Assembly: GCA_021780315.1 (NCBI GenBank)
Contig: JAJXYY010000033.1
Span: 345,497-409,496, forward strand
Length of the DNA stretch: 64,000 nucleotides
From: Acidobacteriota bacterium
GTDB taxonomy: Bacteria; Acidobacteriota; Terriglobia; Terriglobales; Acidobacteriaceae
Direction: 5' to 3'
This document shows, one piece after another, positions 36,228 to 44,841 of this stretch. Every line of letters starts with the position of its first letter. Positions within the stretch are counted from its first letter, which is position 1. The notes beneath the pieces are model-generated. The model was not told where the DNA came from. It did no database searches and saw nothing but the letters and a program-made list of their open reading frames with translations. A program made the translations under genes and the position numbers.

Positions 36228-37574
36228 TCAATCCACCGGCTCCGCCTCACTCAACTCCGTGTCCGCCACCATCAACGCATCCGCCGTCAGCGCATCCGCC
36301 CGCCGCAACTGCGGAAACAGCCCTCCCGCCGACGCCGTCACTACCAGCGATCCAATCCCGCCCACCACCACCGCCCGCACCGCGCCCCACCAGTGCGCCG
36401 TCACTCCGCTCTCAAACTCCCCAAACTCGTTCGACGCCCCGATAAACAGCCAGTTCACCGCGCTCACCCGCCCCCGCATCTCCGGCGGAGTCGCCAATTG
36501 CAGCACGCTGCTCCGTATCACCACGCTCACCATATCGCTCGCACCCACCACCACCAGCGCCACCAAGCTCAGCACCATGCTCCGCGACAACCCAAACACC
36601 ACCGTCGCCGCACCATAAATCCCAACGCACGTCAGCATCGTCCACCCCGCCCGCCGCTTGATCGGACGCACCAGCATCGTCAGGCTCACCGCCAGCGCGC
36701 CCACACTCGGCATCGCCCGCAGCAGCCCCAACCCCCGCGGCCCTGCATGCAGTATGTCCGTCGCAAAGATCGGCAGCAGCGCCACCGCACCGCCCAGCAG
36801 CACCGCAAACAGATCCAGCGAGATCGACCCCAGCAGCAGCTTCGCCCGCCACACATACTCCAGCCCTGCCAGCATCGTCCGCACGTTGAACGCCTTCTTC
36901 TCCGTACGCTCCACCCGCGCCCGAATCATCCCCACCAGCACCAGAAATCCCACCAGCATCACCAGCGTGAACCCATACACAATCGACGCACCATTCCACC
37001 GCAGCAGAATCCCCGTCAGCGGCAGCGTAAACAGCAGCCCACCCACCGCCGGCCCCGCCATATTGGCAATCTGATACACCGTCGCCCCCCACGTCACCGC
37101 GTTCACAAAGTGCTCCTTCCGCACCAGACTCGGCAGCATCGCACTCGCCGCAGGTCCGCTGAACGCCCGCCCCAGCCCAATCCCCACCAGCACCGTATAG
37201 ATCGGCCACACCCGCCCGCTCGCCATAAATACCCGGTCCATCGACAGCCACAACAGCCCCGCCGTGCACGCGGCCTGCAGCCCATAACAGCTCAAAATAA
37301 TCTTCCGCCGGTCATACCGGTCCGCCACATGCCCCGCCGCCAGCATAAAGAACAGCCCCGGCAGAAACAGCGCCAGCCCCGTATACCCCAACGCCAGCGC
37401 CGAGTGCGTTATCTGGTACACCTGCCACGCCACCGCCACCGACTGCGCCTCGGCACCCAGAATCACCATCAGCCGCGCTGACTGATACAGCCGGAAGTCC
37501 CGCGACTCAAACGCAGAACGAAACGACTCTCTGCTCCTCAACTCCGTTGCCGCCCTGCTGCTCCCCACTGCCAT
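36228..37574 (-). CDS. MFS transporter, EntS/MFS_3-like
   Basis: 448 residues and 12 predicted helices. The N-terminal part FRDFRLYQSARLMVILGAEAQSVAVAWQVYQI is typical of the MFS_3 group, and the loop AAGHVADRYDRRKII is the MFS signature between helices 2 and 3. LATPPEMRGRVSAVNWLFIGASNEFGE follows helix 10. Related carriers export siderophores or drugs; the substrate is not predictable. It is followed on the same strand by the hypothetical membrane-anchored gene. Confidence 0.93.
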   Translation of the reverse strand: MAVGSSRAATELRSRESFRSAFESRDFRLYQSARLMVILGAEAQSVAVAWQVYQITHSALALGYTGLALFLPGLFFMLAAGHVADRYDRRKIILSCYGLQAACTAGLLWLSMDRVFMASGRVWPIYTVLVGIGLGRAFSGPAASAMLPSLVRKEHFVNAVTWGATVYQIANMAGPAVGGLLFTLPLTGILLRWNGASIVYGFTLVMLVGFLVLVGMIRARVERTEKKAFNVRTMLAGLEYVWRAKLLLGSISLDLFAVLLGGAVALLPIFATDILHAGPRGLGLLRAMPSVGALAVSLTMLVRPIKRRAGWTMLTCVGIYGAATVVFGLSRSMVLSLVALVVVGASDMVSVVIRSSVLQLATPPEMRGRVSAVNWLFIGASNEFGEFESGVTAHWWGAVRAVVVGGIGSLVVTASAGGLFPQLRRADALTADALMVADTELSEAEPVD

Positions 37575-37586
37575 ATCCGTATGCTT

Positions 37587-38360
37587 TCACAGTTTCCCGC
37601 GTTCCACCCCAACCCCGCTCGCATCCACCTCCAGACGCTTCTCCTTCATAAACGCCCACGCATCCCGATTCACATCCTCACTCAACGCGTAGTAGTTATG
37701 GTCATGCCCTTCAATCTCCACATAATGCACCGAAAATCCATGCGCCTGCAGCAGCTTCCGCGTCGCCCGCGCCCGCGCCACCGGAACCAGCGCATCATCC
37801 ACCCCGCAATACATCGCCACCGGAATCTTCCGCACCGCCTGCTTCACCAGCCCCTCATACTCCGGATCGATCACCATCGCATGCACCGCCACCGCCGCAA
37901 AGTAGTCCGGCCGCAACAGCCCCGCGTCATACGCGAGGTACCCACCCATCGAGTTCCCAAACAGATACACCCGCGCCGCATCCAGCCGCACCACCCGCTT
38001 GCTCGCCTCCACCATGCACACAAACACCGCCGGAGCCAACGCCTCAAAGCTCGCCACCCGCGGCAACTCCGGGGCAATCAACACCACACCCTGCGCCTTC
38101 GCCAGTGGCATCCACGCCGCCACCATCGGGTCCGGAGAATCCCCAGCCCCATGCAGCACCACCACCGCCGGCAGACTCGCTCCCGCCGCAGCCTTGCCAT
38201 CAGGCACAAACAGCACATACCGGTAACTAACCCCACCGCACGAAACCCCCTCATGCAGCACCCGCCCCGCACCCCGGCACACCGGCCCACACACCATCGC
38301 CAGCCCCGTCAACAACACCCCCAGCACCCGTCCCGTACGCGGCATCCATTCCATGCCCAA
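37587..38360 (-). CDS. Exported alpha/beta hydrolase
   Basis: 257 residues with a signal-like N-terminus (VLGVLLTGLAMVCGPVCRG). The hydrolase fold shows VVVLHGAGDSPDP (oxyanion), the nucleophile elbow VYLFGNSMGGYLA (GxSxG), YCGVDDALVPV (Asp) and EGHDHNYY (His). It resembles PHB-depolymerase/LpqC-type esterases. The substrate is unknown. It lies 12 bp upstream of the MFS gene on the same strand, so co-transcription is likely. Confidence 0.9.
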   Translation of the reverse strand: MGMEWMPRTGRVLGVLLTGLAMVCGPVCRGAGRVLHEGVSCGGVSYRYVLFVPDGKAAAGASLPAVVVLHGAGDSPDPMVAAWMPLAKAQGVVLIAPELPRVASFEALAPAVFVCMVEASKRVVRLDAARVYLFGNSMGGYLAYDAGLLRPDYFAAVAVHAMVIDPEYEGLVKQAVRKIPVAMYCGVDDALVPVARARATRKLLQAHGFSVHYVEIEGHDHNYYALSEDVNRDAWAFMKEKRLEVDASGVGVERGKL

Positions 38361-38390
38361 CAGTCTACTCGCACAGCTTGCTCAACCGAC

Positions 38391-39011
38391 CTAAACCTTT
38401 CGCGCCACCACCTGCACCACCTCGGACACCCCGTTGTGATACTTCCCCTCATGCACCTCGTGTACCAACTCCTCCGCCACCACAAACTCCAGCCCCGCCA
38501 ACTCCTCTCGCAGCCCCGCCACCGACATGCACATCGCCGGATCGCTCGGCCCACCCGTTCCCCGCCCAGGTTGTCCCGGCGTATACGCCGTCAATACCAG
38601 CAGCCCGCCCGGCTTCAGCGCCCGCACCACCTGTGCATGAACCTTACGCCGCAGCTCCGGCGGCAGATGGCACCAGATCGACACCACCAGCTCCCAACGC
38701 TCCACCCCCAGGTCGTACTCCGCCAGGTCCGCATGCACCGTCGTTATCTCTACCCCAGCCCGCGTCGCCAACCCCTCCGCCTTCGCCAACCCCACCGCCG
38801 ACTGGTCCACCGCCGTCGCCCTGTACCCCAGCCCCGCCAGCCACACCGCATTCCGCCCCTCACCCTCAGCCAGGCACAGCGCCTCCCCCACATGCGCCCG
38901 CAACAACGGCTCCTGCGACCGCAGAAAATCGTTCGGCTCATCCCCGTACGCATACCCGTCGCCCGCATACCGGGTGTCCCACAAAGGAGCTGCCACCTTC
39001 TCTACCGCCAT
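38391..39011 (-). CDS. SAM-dependent methyltransferase, TehB-like
   Basis: About 206 residues from ATG 39011. WDTRYAGDGYAYGDEPNDFL opens the domain, as in TehB/thiopurine methyltransferase relatives. The SAM-binding motif is weakly visible in EALCLAEGEGRNAVWLA (GEGRN) and TAVDQSAVGLAKAE, followed by YDLGVERWELVVSIWCHLP. Related enzymes detoxify tellurite or halides or methylate small molecules. The upstream ATG at 39044 would add 11 residues, and AGGA before 39011 supports the shorter form. Confidence 0.88.
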   Translation of the reverse strand: MAVEKVAAPLWDTRYAGDGYAYGDEPNDFLRSQEPLLRAHVGEALCLAEGEGRNAVWLAGLGYRATAVDQSAVGLAKAEGLATRAGVEITTVHADLAEYDLGVERWELVVSIWCHLPPELRRKVHAQVVRALKPGGLLVLTAYTPGQPGRGTGGPSDPAMCMSVAGLREELAGLEFVVAEELVHEVHEGKYHNGVSEVVQVVARKV

Positions 39012-39074
39012 CGTCCTAACTCTCCCGTCTCGATCCCGTTCCACCCAGCGCTCACCGGCAATCAGCGCCTTGAA

Positions 39075-40553
39075 TCAACGTCCCAGATAAACCTTGTACT
39101 GCGTCTCCACCACGCCCGTATCCCGCGCCAGCGTCAGCTTCGACTGGTTGTACTCATACAGCGTCTCCACCAGCCTGCTCTGCGCCGCCGCCAGCCCAGC
39201 CTGCGCCTGCACCACCGCCAGATTGTCGTCTACCCCAGCCGAAAACCGGTCCATCGCATCCTGCAGCTCCTGCGTCGACAGTTCCACGTTGCTCTGCGCC
39301 ACCTTCACCAACTCATCCGCCGCATTCACATCCAGCATCGCCGACCGGATCTGCGCATCGATCGTCACCCGCAGCGATGCAATATGCTGCTTCAGCGCAA
39401 TCATCTGGGCCGCAGCCACCTCCCGTTCGCCCCGCTGCTGAGCCTCCTGAAAGATCGGCACACTCAACGTCCCCTGCGCGCTGAACACACCGTGATACAG
39501 CCCCTGCGTCTCCCCCAGCACCCCATAGAATCCCTTGAACGACAGCGAAGGTAGCCGCTCCGATCGCACCGCCTTCGCCGTCTGGCGCGCCACCTCCATC
39601 TGCGCCTCCAGATCCAGCAGATCCTTCCGCCGCTCAAACGCCAGCTTCAGCGCATCCTCATGCGACAACGTCGCATACGCCGCATACGGAGCCGTATCCG
39701 TCAGCTCCAGCTCCTGCTCCGCCGGCAACCCGATCAGCCGATTCAGCGCAATCTTGTCCTTCGCCAGCGCGTTCTCCGCATTGATCACCACCTGCTGCTG
39801 CGTCTGCAACTGCACCCGCGCCCGCAGTACATCCAGATTCGTCCCCACCCCCGCATCATGCGAGGCCGTCGCCTGCCGCAACACCTCCGCATCCGCATTC
39901 TCCAAAGACTTCGCGTTCGCGATCGCAGCCTCCGCTGCCAGTGCCTGCAGATACTGCGTCCCCACCGCCAGCACCACATTGCCGCGAACATTCAGCGTCG
40001 TCATCTCCGCCGCACGCTCCGCCTTCTGCGCCGCACGATACAGGTAATATGCCGGAACATTGAAAAGCTGCTGCTCCAGCCGCAGCGACGCACTCGTCGT
40101 GTCCACCTTCACAATCTCGTGAAACGACCCCGCCGGCAACCCAAACGCCGCCAGCGACGCCGGCTTGAACCCCATCGCCGCCAGATTGATCTGCTGTGTC
40201 TCCGTCCGCAAATCCGCCGTCAGTCCCGGCAGCAGCGCATTGCCCACTGTCAGCAACTCACCATGGACCGCCGCCTCGTTCTGCTTCGCCAACTCCACCT
40301 GCAGATTCTTCTGCAACCCACGCTCGATCGCATCGTCCAGCCCCAGCGCCAGCGCGCCCGCCTGGCCATGCTCCACCGCCACCCCGTAAGCCATCGTCGT
40401 ACTGGCAACCGCGCCACCCCCCGGCATCGGAGCCGCCGGCAAACCGCTCCCGCCATCCTGCGCCCAACCACCCACGCACGCCAGCGACAACATCCCCAAC
40501 GTCAAACCGCGCACCAGCGCGCTCCCGCTATCTATTCCCAATACACTCATCAT
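39075..40553 (-). CDS. TolC-family outer-membrane efflux protein
   Basis: 492 residues. A signal peptide (GLTLGMLSLACVGGWA) is followed by two copies of the outer-membrane efflux (OEP) alpha/beta repeat: LGLDDAIERGLQKNLQVELAKQ (helix start) and a second beginning near LSHEDALKLAFERRKDLLDL. It should form a trimeric channel through the outer membrane. No inner-membrane pump or adaptor gene is adjacent, so its partners lie elsewhere. The closest upstream gene is the divergent DsbA-like protein. Confidence 0.93.
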   Translation of the reverse strand: MMSVLGIDSGSALVRGLTLGMLSLACVGGWAQDGGSGLPAAPMPGGGAVASTTMAYGVAVEHGQAGALALGLDDAIERGLQKNLQVELAKQNEAAVHGELLTVGNALLPGLTADLRTETQQINLAAMGFKPASLAAFGLPAGSFHEIVKVDTTSASLRLEQQLFNVPAYYLYRAAQKAERAAEMTTLNVRGNVVLAVGTQYLQALAAEAAIANAKSLENADAEVLRQATASHDAGVGTNLDVLRARVQLQTQQQVVINAENALAKDKIALNRLIGLPAEQELELTDTAPYAAYATLSHEDALKLAFERRKDLLDLEAQMEVARQTAKAVRSERLPSLSFKGFYGVLGETQGLYHGVFSAQGTLSVPIFQEAQQRGEREVAAAQMIALKQHIASLRVTIDAQIRSAMLDVNAADELVKVAQSNVELSTQELQDAMDRFSAGVDDNLAVVQAQAGLAAAQSRLVETLYEYNQSKLTLARDTGVVETQYKVYLGR

Positions 40554-40641
40554 GTTCTCTAGTTAGAGTGACACGCCAACCCCAGGGTTGCGAAATCTGC
40601 ACGCATTTTCCGCTCTCAAGTAAAATACAATCCACAACCCT

Positions 40642-41307
40642 ATGCGTCTCACTCAAATGACCCGACTCACCCTCGCCGCCGCCCTCCTCCTCACCCTGCC
40701 TGCCGTCGCGCAGTTCTCCGCGCCGCCCAACACCGGCAACCGCTTCAAAGATACCTCCATGGTCAAGCCACCCGCCGGTGCCAAGGTCGCCATCTACGAG
40801 TTCGAAGACCTCGAATGCCCCGCCTGCGCCCACGCCTTCCCCATCGTCCACTCCGCCGTCGAACACTACAAAATCCCCCTCGTCCGCCACGACTTCCCCC
40901 TCAACATGCACATCTGGAGCCGCGACGCCGCCGTCATCGCTCGCTACATCCAGGACAAAATCTCGCCCCAACTCGCCGAAGACTACCGCCGAGCCGTCTT
41001 CGCCAGCCAGACCGCCATCTCCTCCAAGGAAGACCTCCAGAACTTCTCCCAGAAGTTCTTCCAGTCCCACGGACACCCCATGCCATTCGTCATCGACCCC
41101 TCCGGCCTCTTCAGCGCCGAAGTCCAGGCCGACTATACCCTCGGAGAACGCATCGGACTCTCCCAGACCCCCACCATCTTCGTCGTCACCCAGAAAAACT
41201 GGGTCCAAGTCACCGACATCACCTACCTCTACCAGACAATCGACGCAGCACTCGCCCAGGTCAGCACCCCAACTCCCACCACCACCAAATCCGCCAAAAA
41301 GAAATAG
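40642..41307 (+). CDS. Secreted DsbA/DsbC-like thioredoxin-fold protein
   Basis: 221 residues. A signal peptide (LTLAAALLLTLPAVAQ) is followed by a thioredoxin domain with the active site ECPACAHAFP (CPAC) and the cis-Pro segment LSQTPTIFVV. The helical insert between them and the KVAIYEFEDLECP strand match the DSBA-like thioredoxin_4 family. It probably catalyses or isomerises disulfide bonds in the periplasm. The tail is Thr/Lys-rich. A strong terminator follows. Confidence 0.93.
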   Translation: MRLTQMTRLTLAAALLLTLPAVAQFSAPPNTGNRFKDTSMVKPPAGAKVAIYEFEDLECPACAHAFPIVHSAVEHYKIPLVRHDFPLNMHIWSRDAAVIARYIQDKISPQLAEDYRRAVFASQTAISSKEDLQNFSQKFFQSHGHPMPFVIDPSGLFSAEVQADYTLGERIGLSQTPTIFVVTQKNWVQVTDITYLYQTIDAALAQVSTPTPTTTKSAKKK

Positions 41308-41331
41308 CCCCACCCAACCTCCGCACCACCC

Positions 41332-41358
41332 ATGAGCCCCTCCACAGGGGCTCATTTT
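41332..41358 (+). terminator. Rho-independent terminator after DsbA-like gene
   Basis: ATGAGCCCCT at 41332-41341 is perfectly complementary to AGGGGCTCAT at 41346-41355 with loop CCAC, and a short TTTT run follows. Confidence 0.85.
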
Positions 41359-41410
41359 GCTGCCTGTCCATCCCTCCCCCCTACGCATCAACCCCAAAAA
41401 TACCCGCCCT

Positions 41411-41455
41411 CAACAGTGGAGTTCCCCTTCTTTTCCCAGGGAAAAGAACTTCCCT
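41411..41455 (+). promoter_or_regulatory. Candidate enhancer (UAS) upstream of sigma-54 promoter
   Basis: CAACAGTGG at 41411-41419 is identical to a motif at 43203-43211, and both stand about 140-150 bp before a sigma-54 promoter. CCCAGGGAAAAGAAC and TTCCC sequences follow, similar to the GGGAAAC repeats at the other site. Such a position is where bacterial enhancer-binding proteins usually bind. Confidence 0.5.
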
Positions 41456-41558
41456 TTCCGCCGCATAATCTTGCGCAACACCTCCGCCTTATCCGGGCCA
41501 CCCCTCATAAACAACTCATATATATAGCGTTACGACAAAAATTAACATTCCCACACTT

Positions 41559-41574
41559 TGGCACGCAGCTTGCA
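41559..41574 (+). promoter_or_regulatory. Sigma-54 promoter (-24/-12)
   Basis: TGGCACG-CAGC-TTGCA matches the sigma-54 consensus TGGCACG-N4-TTGCA exactly, with ten bases between GG and GC. Transcription should start near 41585, giving an 85-base leader before the microprotein ATG at 41670. Confidence 0.85.
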
Positions 41575-41669
41575 ATAGGTACAGCAACGAAGCATGCGCC
41601 CAGGCTAGGGCGTGCCACTCCATCCGGACTCTTGTCCGCTCAACCCTTTTTCGACCTCAGGAGGCCGAT

Positions 41670-41762
41670 ATGTACGTCTTGTTCACCCCTGCTTGCCTTG
41701 CTCTTCTCATCATTGGCTACATCCAGCTCCGCGAACAGTTCCGCTTGACCCAGGAACAGTAG
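41670..41762 (+). CDS. 30-residue membrane microprotein under sigma-54 control
   Basis: ATG 41670 is preceded by CAGGAGG with a 5-base gap. The product is one hydrophobic helix of about 17 residues (VLFTPACLALLIIGYIQ) followed by a polar, charged tail (LREQFRLTQEQ). Both the Shine-Dalgarno site and the exact sigma-54 promoter 96 bp upstream argue that this is a real gene, and a hairpin at 41831-41859 closes the unit. It has one Cys and no known family. It could be a small regulator or stabiliser of an envelope complex; this is not shown by sequence. Confidence 0.72.
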   Translation: MYVLFTPACLALLIIGYIQLREQFRLTQEQ

Positions 41763-41830
41763 CCCCCAACAGCAGACCAGCCTGCTGCCCCGCCGCAGCC
41801 GCTCCGTCCGCTCACCCAGAACCGTCAACA

Positions 41831-41859
41831 GGCAGACCGCCCCAATGGCGATCTGCCTG
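41831..41859 (+). terminator. Hairpin terminator of microprotein transcript
   Basis: AGGCAGACCGCC at 41831-41842 pairs with GGCGATCTGCCT at 41848-41859 (one G-T pair) around loop CCAAT. It lies 69 bp after the microprotein stop and just before the convergent GH105 gene. Confidence 0.75.
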
Positions 41860-41890
41860 TCCATCCGGCTCTTCTTCTGTCTCGACTCTG

Positions 41891-42988
41891 CTACTTGCCA
41901 GCACCGTCCCGCAACAGCGCACTCGCAGCCCACAACACCGGTGCCTGCCCATGGAAGTCGCCCGTCCGCCGCTTCCGGGCATAGTAGTACGCCATATCGT
42001 CCTTCTTGCCCGTGCCCTCACACACCTGCGTTACATCGTGGTTCTGGTCCACATAACCCACCACCGCAATCCACGACTTCCGCGCCGCTGGACCATACGT
42101 CGCCGCATCCAGCCACCCATGCTTTACCCCCGTAATCAGTGCAAAGCTGAACATCGCCGAACTCGAACTCTCCGGCCACGCATCATCCTTGTCGATCAAC
42201 TCCCGCCACATCCCATCCTTGCCCTGGTACTGCAGCAGCGAACTCATCATCAGCTTGTAACCCTTCATGATCCGCGCCCGGTCCGGATGCGACTCCGGCA
42301 ACTCGCTCAGCATCTCCGCCATCCCCGCCGCCACCCACCCATCCCCGCGGCCCCAGAAGTACTTCACATCCGGAGCGTGATAAAACAAGCCATTCGGCTG
42401 CTGTAGCTTGTCCAGATACGACACCATCTCCTTCGCATCCCGGTCCAGATACTTCTTATCCCCTGTCGCCCGGTACGCCTCCAGTTGCAGCATCGTCAGC
42501 ATATACATGTCGTCGATCCAGTACCGCGTCTCCGCCGACAAGCCATCCGCCTGCGGATTCTCCCACTGCCGGTCCGCCCAGCCCTTGCCCACCGCCAGAA
42601 AACGCGGATCCTTCGTCTGAATCGCAATCTCCAACGGCACCACCCCAAAGATCGAGTCATCCACATGGTGCCGCAGCGGAGTACGATCCGCCTCCGCCCC
42701 ACCCGGCATCAACGGCTCAAACTTCTTGATCAACTCATCCCGCAACACATCGTCATGCGTCAGCTTCGCAAACGTCAACGCCCCATACCACGTGCACACC
42801 TCCGAGTAGTGGATCGTCTTCGTATACTGGTGCGGACTCGTCACAAAGTGCTCCGCCAGAGCCTTCCCCACCTCCTGCGGAGACGTCCCCGCAGGCCAGT
42901 TGTTCAAATCCCCCGACTGCGCCACGCCCGCCACCGTGCCCGCCAACAACATCGCGCCACATACCGCCCATCCACTTACTGTCTTCAC
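41891..42988 (-). CDS. Exported glycoside hydrolase family 88/105
   Basis: 365 residues. A signal peptide (AMLLAGTVAGVAQS) leads into an (alpha/alpha)6-barrel hydrolase. Motifs are YWIDDMYMLTMLQLEAY (catalytic Asp, as in YteR/GH105), FYHAPDVKYFWGRGDGWVAAGMAEML, and PESSSSAMFSFALITGVKHGWLD. GH105 enzymes hydrate the unsaturated galacturonyl residue released by pectate or rhamnogalacturonan lyases, so a role in pectin or rhamnogalacturonan use is likely. No lyase gene is adjacent. Confidence 0.93.
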   Translation of the reverse strand: MKTVSGWAVCGAMLLAGTVAGVAQSGDLNNWPAGTSPQEVGKALAEHFVTSPHQYTKTIHYSEVCTWYGALTFAKLTHDDVLRDELIKKFEPLMPGGAEADRTPLRHHVDDSIFGVVPLEIAIQTKDPRFLAVGKGWADRQWENPQADGLSAETRYWIDDMYMLTMLQLEAYRATGDKKYLDRDAKEMVSYLDKLQQPNGLFYHAPDVKYFWGRGDGWVAAGMAEMLSELPESHPDRARIMKGYKLMMSSLLQYQGKDGMWRELIDKDDAWPESSSSAMFSFALITGVKHGWLDAATYGPAARKSWIAVVGYVDQNHDVTQVCEGTGKKDDMAYYYARKRRTGDFHGQAPVLWAASALLRDGAGK

Positions 42989-43412
42989 GTAGTCTTCTCC
43001 ATCTCAATCGAAATTTGCCCACCCCAGTCCCGCAATCCAGCCCAGCGGCCAGCTCCCCGGAACTTCAGCACGGCATCCAAACCCAATCTCAAAGCCTAAA
43101 AATCTTAGCCCCCCTGCCATCGACACGCCAGCTTCAAATCAGAAATAAATCCTCCCCGAACAAAATCCACCATCAGGGAAACTCCCTTCCACTCTGTTTC
43201 CCCAACAGTGGCAAACATCTTCCCTCAACATGGGAAACATCGGCACACCTCTGCATCCTGCCCGCTCTCGATCCCAACTCAAATCACACCCATCACAACA
43301 TCTCTAATCAATTCAATAACTTACAATTTGTACGCAATTTTTTGCGCAAATCGAGCACTTTGGTACTCCCCTTGCTCCTACCCCCAGCAACAACATCACT
43401 GGAGGTAACACC
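42989..43412 (+). promoter_or_regulatory. Sigma-54 control region of PEP-CTERM gene: UAS repeats
   Basis: Two near-direct repeats, CAACAGTGGCAAACATC (43203-43219) and CAACATGGGAAACATC (43226-43241), and a looser third, CATCAGGGAAAC (starting about 43172), lie 120-190 bp before the promoter at 43361. This arrangement is like an enhancer for a sigma-54 activator. The rest of the interval to the GH105 start has no gene. Confidence 0.55.
43361..43376 (+). promoter_or_regulatory. Sigma-54 promoter of PEP-CTERM gene
   Basis: TGGTACT-CCCC-TTGCT keeps the invariant GG and GC ten bases apart and differs from the consensus at only a few less conserved bases. It ends 36 bp before the TTG start at 43413, so the leader would be about 25 bases. 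Confidence 0.78.
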
Positions 43413-43952
43413 TTGAAGAACTTTGTCGCACTGCTCGCCCTCTCTGCCGCCGCCCTCACCGCCACCACCGCCCACGCGTCCACCATGGATGCCTTCACCC
43501 TCACCACCAGCACCGACACCTACACCTTCTCCCTGCCTGCCAGCCCCTCCACCAGCTTCAATAACGCCGGCGACTTCACCCTACAGCCCGTCTCCATCAG
43601 CGACAACGGAAAAACCCAGAACGGCGCCGTCGAGTTCTTCAGCAGCAATGACCTTGGCGGGATCTCTATCACCTTCGGCCAAAACAATCCCGTCAACGAC
43701 ATCGGCAGCCAACTCTTCACCATAAGCAAGGGTGTGCCCACCTTCACACTCGGCACCTTCACCCTTACCCCCCTCAATGGCGGCGGTGGTGACAACTACT
43801 GGGGCGACAACGGTTGCGTCAGCAACAACGACTACCTCACCATCACCCAGATCCCCAACGCCTCCCCCGTCCCGGAACCCTCCTCCATCGCCTTCCTCTC
43901 CACCGGCCTCCTCGCCGCGGCCGGAACCATCCGCCGCCGCTTCAGCCGCTAA
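43413..43952 (+). CDS. PEP-CTERM exported protein, paralogue 1
   Basis: 179 residues. Translation starts at TTG 43413, with GGAGGT six bases upstream. The signal peptide (FVALLALSAAALTATTAHAS) is followed by a short beta-rich domain with DAFTLTTSTDTYTFSLPASP and GAVEFFSSNDLGGISI. The C-terminal signal is VPEPSSIAFLSTGLLA followed by RRR. It is transcribed from an apparent sigma-54 promoter. The next gene encodes a clear paralogue (identical PEPSSIAFLSTGLLAA tail and similar mature domain). Function is unknown; it may be part of extracellular matrix. Confidence 0.92.
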   Translation: MKNFVALLALSAAALTATTAHASTMDAFTLTTSTDTYTFSLPASPSTSFNNAGDFTLQPVSISDNGKTQNGAVEFFSSNDLGGISITFGQNNPVNDIGSQLFTISKGVPTFTLGTFTLTPLNGGGGDNYWGDNGCVSNNDYLTITQIPNASPVPEPSSIAFLSTGLLAAAGTIRRRFSR

Positions 43953-44238
43953 CCCAACTCAATCCCCCCGGGGAGGAGATGCCTCCAGTCCTCCCCGCCC
44001 ACCTCCCCATCTCCAGCACAAAACCAGCATCAGCCATTCTTTAAACCAGTAACTGCACCACAGAATTAACGTGAAACTCAGCAAGTCAGCCGTTACAATC
44101 ACCTTGGTAACGCTGCTCCACTGGTACTCTCGCCTTCTAAAAGTCTGCCTGGCCGCACCGGAAACACACCTCGCCCCAGATCCGCACCCACCGTGCGCAC
44201 TCGGGCGCTGCGCAGAATTTATTATTCGGAGGAGTCCC

Positions 44239-44790
44239 TTGAACAAAAACTACATTTCCCTGCTCACCCTGGCTGCTGGTCTTCTCTCCAGCCTCGCCAC
44301 CGCTCACGCCTCACCCTTGGACGCCAACTTCACCCTCAGCGCCGGCTCCGACCACTACCAGTTCACCGTCCCGGCCAACCCCACCCCCAGCGCCACCAAT
44401 CTCTCCTGCCCTGACAGCAACATGGGTGACTTCTGCCTCTTCAACATCAACATCACCAAAAATAACGTCACCTCCGCCGGCACCATCGAGTTCTTCACCA
44501 CCGCCGCATTCGGCGGCTTCGAGATCTTCCAGAACGGCATCTCCGAACTCAGTGCCTCTGGCGGACAGCTATTTACCGGCACCGTCTTCAACCCCACCAT
44601 CAACACCAATCCCTTCAGCTTCAGCCTCATGGGATACGTCAACCCGCCAAACTGCGCCAAAACCAGCAACTGCCGGACCGTCGACCAGAGCGACATCACA
44701 GCCGTCGTACCCGAACCCTCCTCCATCGCCTTCCTCTCCACCGGCCTCCTCGCCGCCGTTGGAACCCTGCGCCGCCGCATCAGTCGCTAA
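44239..44790 (+). CDS. PEP-CTERM exported protein, paralogue 2
   Basis: 183 residues from TTG 44239, with CGGAGGAG four bases upstream. The frame stays open further upstream, but that extension has no ribosome site and would bury the signal peptide (LLTLAAGLLSSLATAHAS). The mature domain has DANFTLSAGSDHYQFTVPANP and GTIEFFTTAAFGGFEIF, matching paralogue 1, plus four extra Cys. The tail VPEPSSIAFLSTGLLAA is identical to its neighbour's. A TGGTACT sequence upstream (around 44120) lacks the correct -12 spacing, so this copy may have lost sigma-54 control. Confidence 0.9.
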   Translation: MNKNYISLLTLAAGLLSSLATAHASPLDANFTLSAGSDHYQFTVPANPTPSATNLSCPDSNMGDFCLFNINITKNNVTSAGTIEFFTTAAFGGFEIFQNGISELSASGGQLFTGTVFNPTINTNPFSFSLMGYVNPPNCAKTSNCRTVDQSDITAVVPEPSSIAFLSTGLLAAVGTLRRRISR

Positions 44791-44841
44791 GCCCACCAGA
44801 CAGCAGCCAAGGGAGAGGTCCCATCCTCTCCCCACCATCCC

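Noticed and set aside
41585-41669. Riboswitch (for example c-di-GMP type) in the microprotein leader
   Set aside because: A GCGCCC/GGGCGT hairpin is visible, but no riboswitch core motif could be recognised.
44110-44135. Possible sigma-54 promoter before the second PEP-CTERM paralogue
   Set aside because: TGGTACT is present but there is no GC ten bases after GG, so the -12 element is missing.
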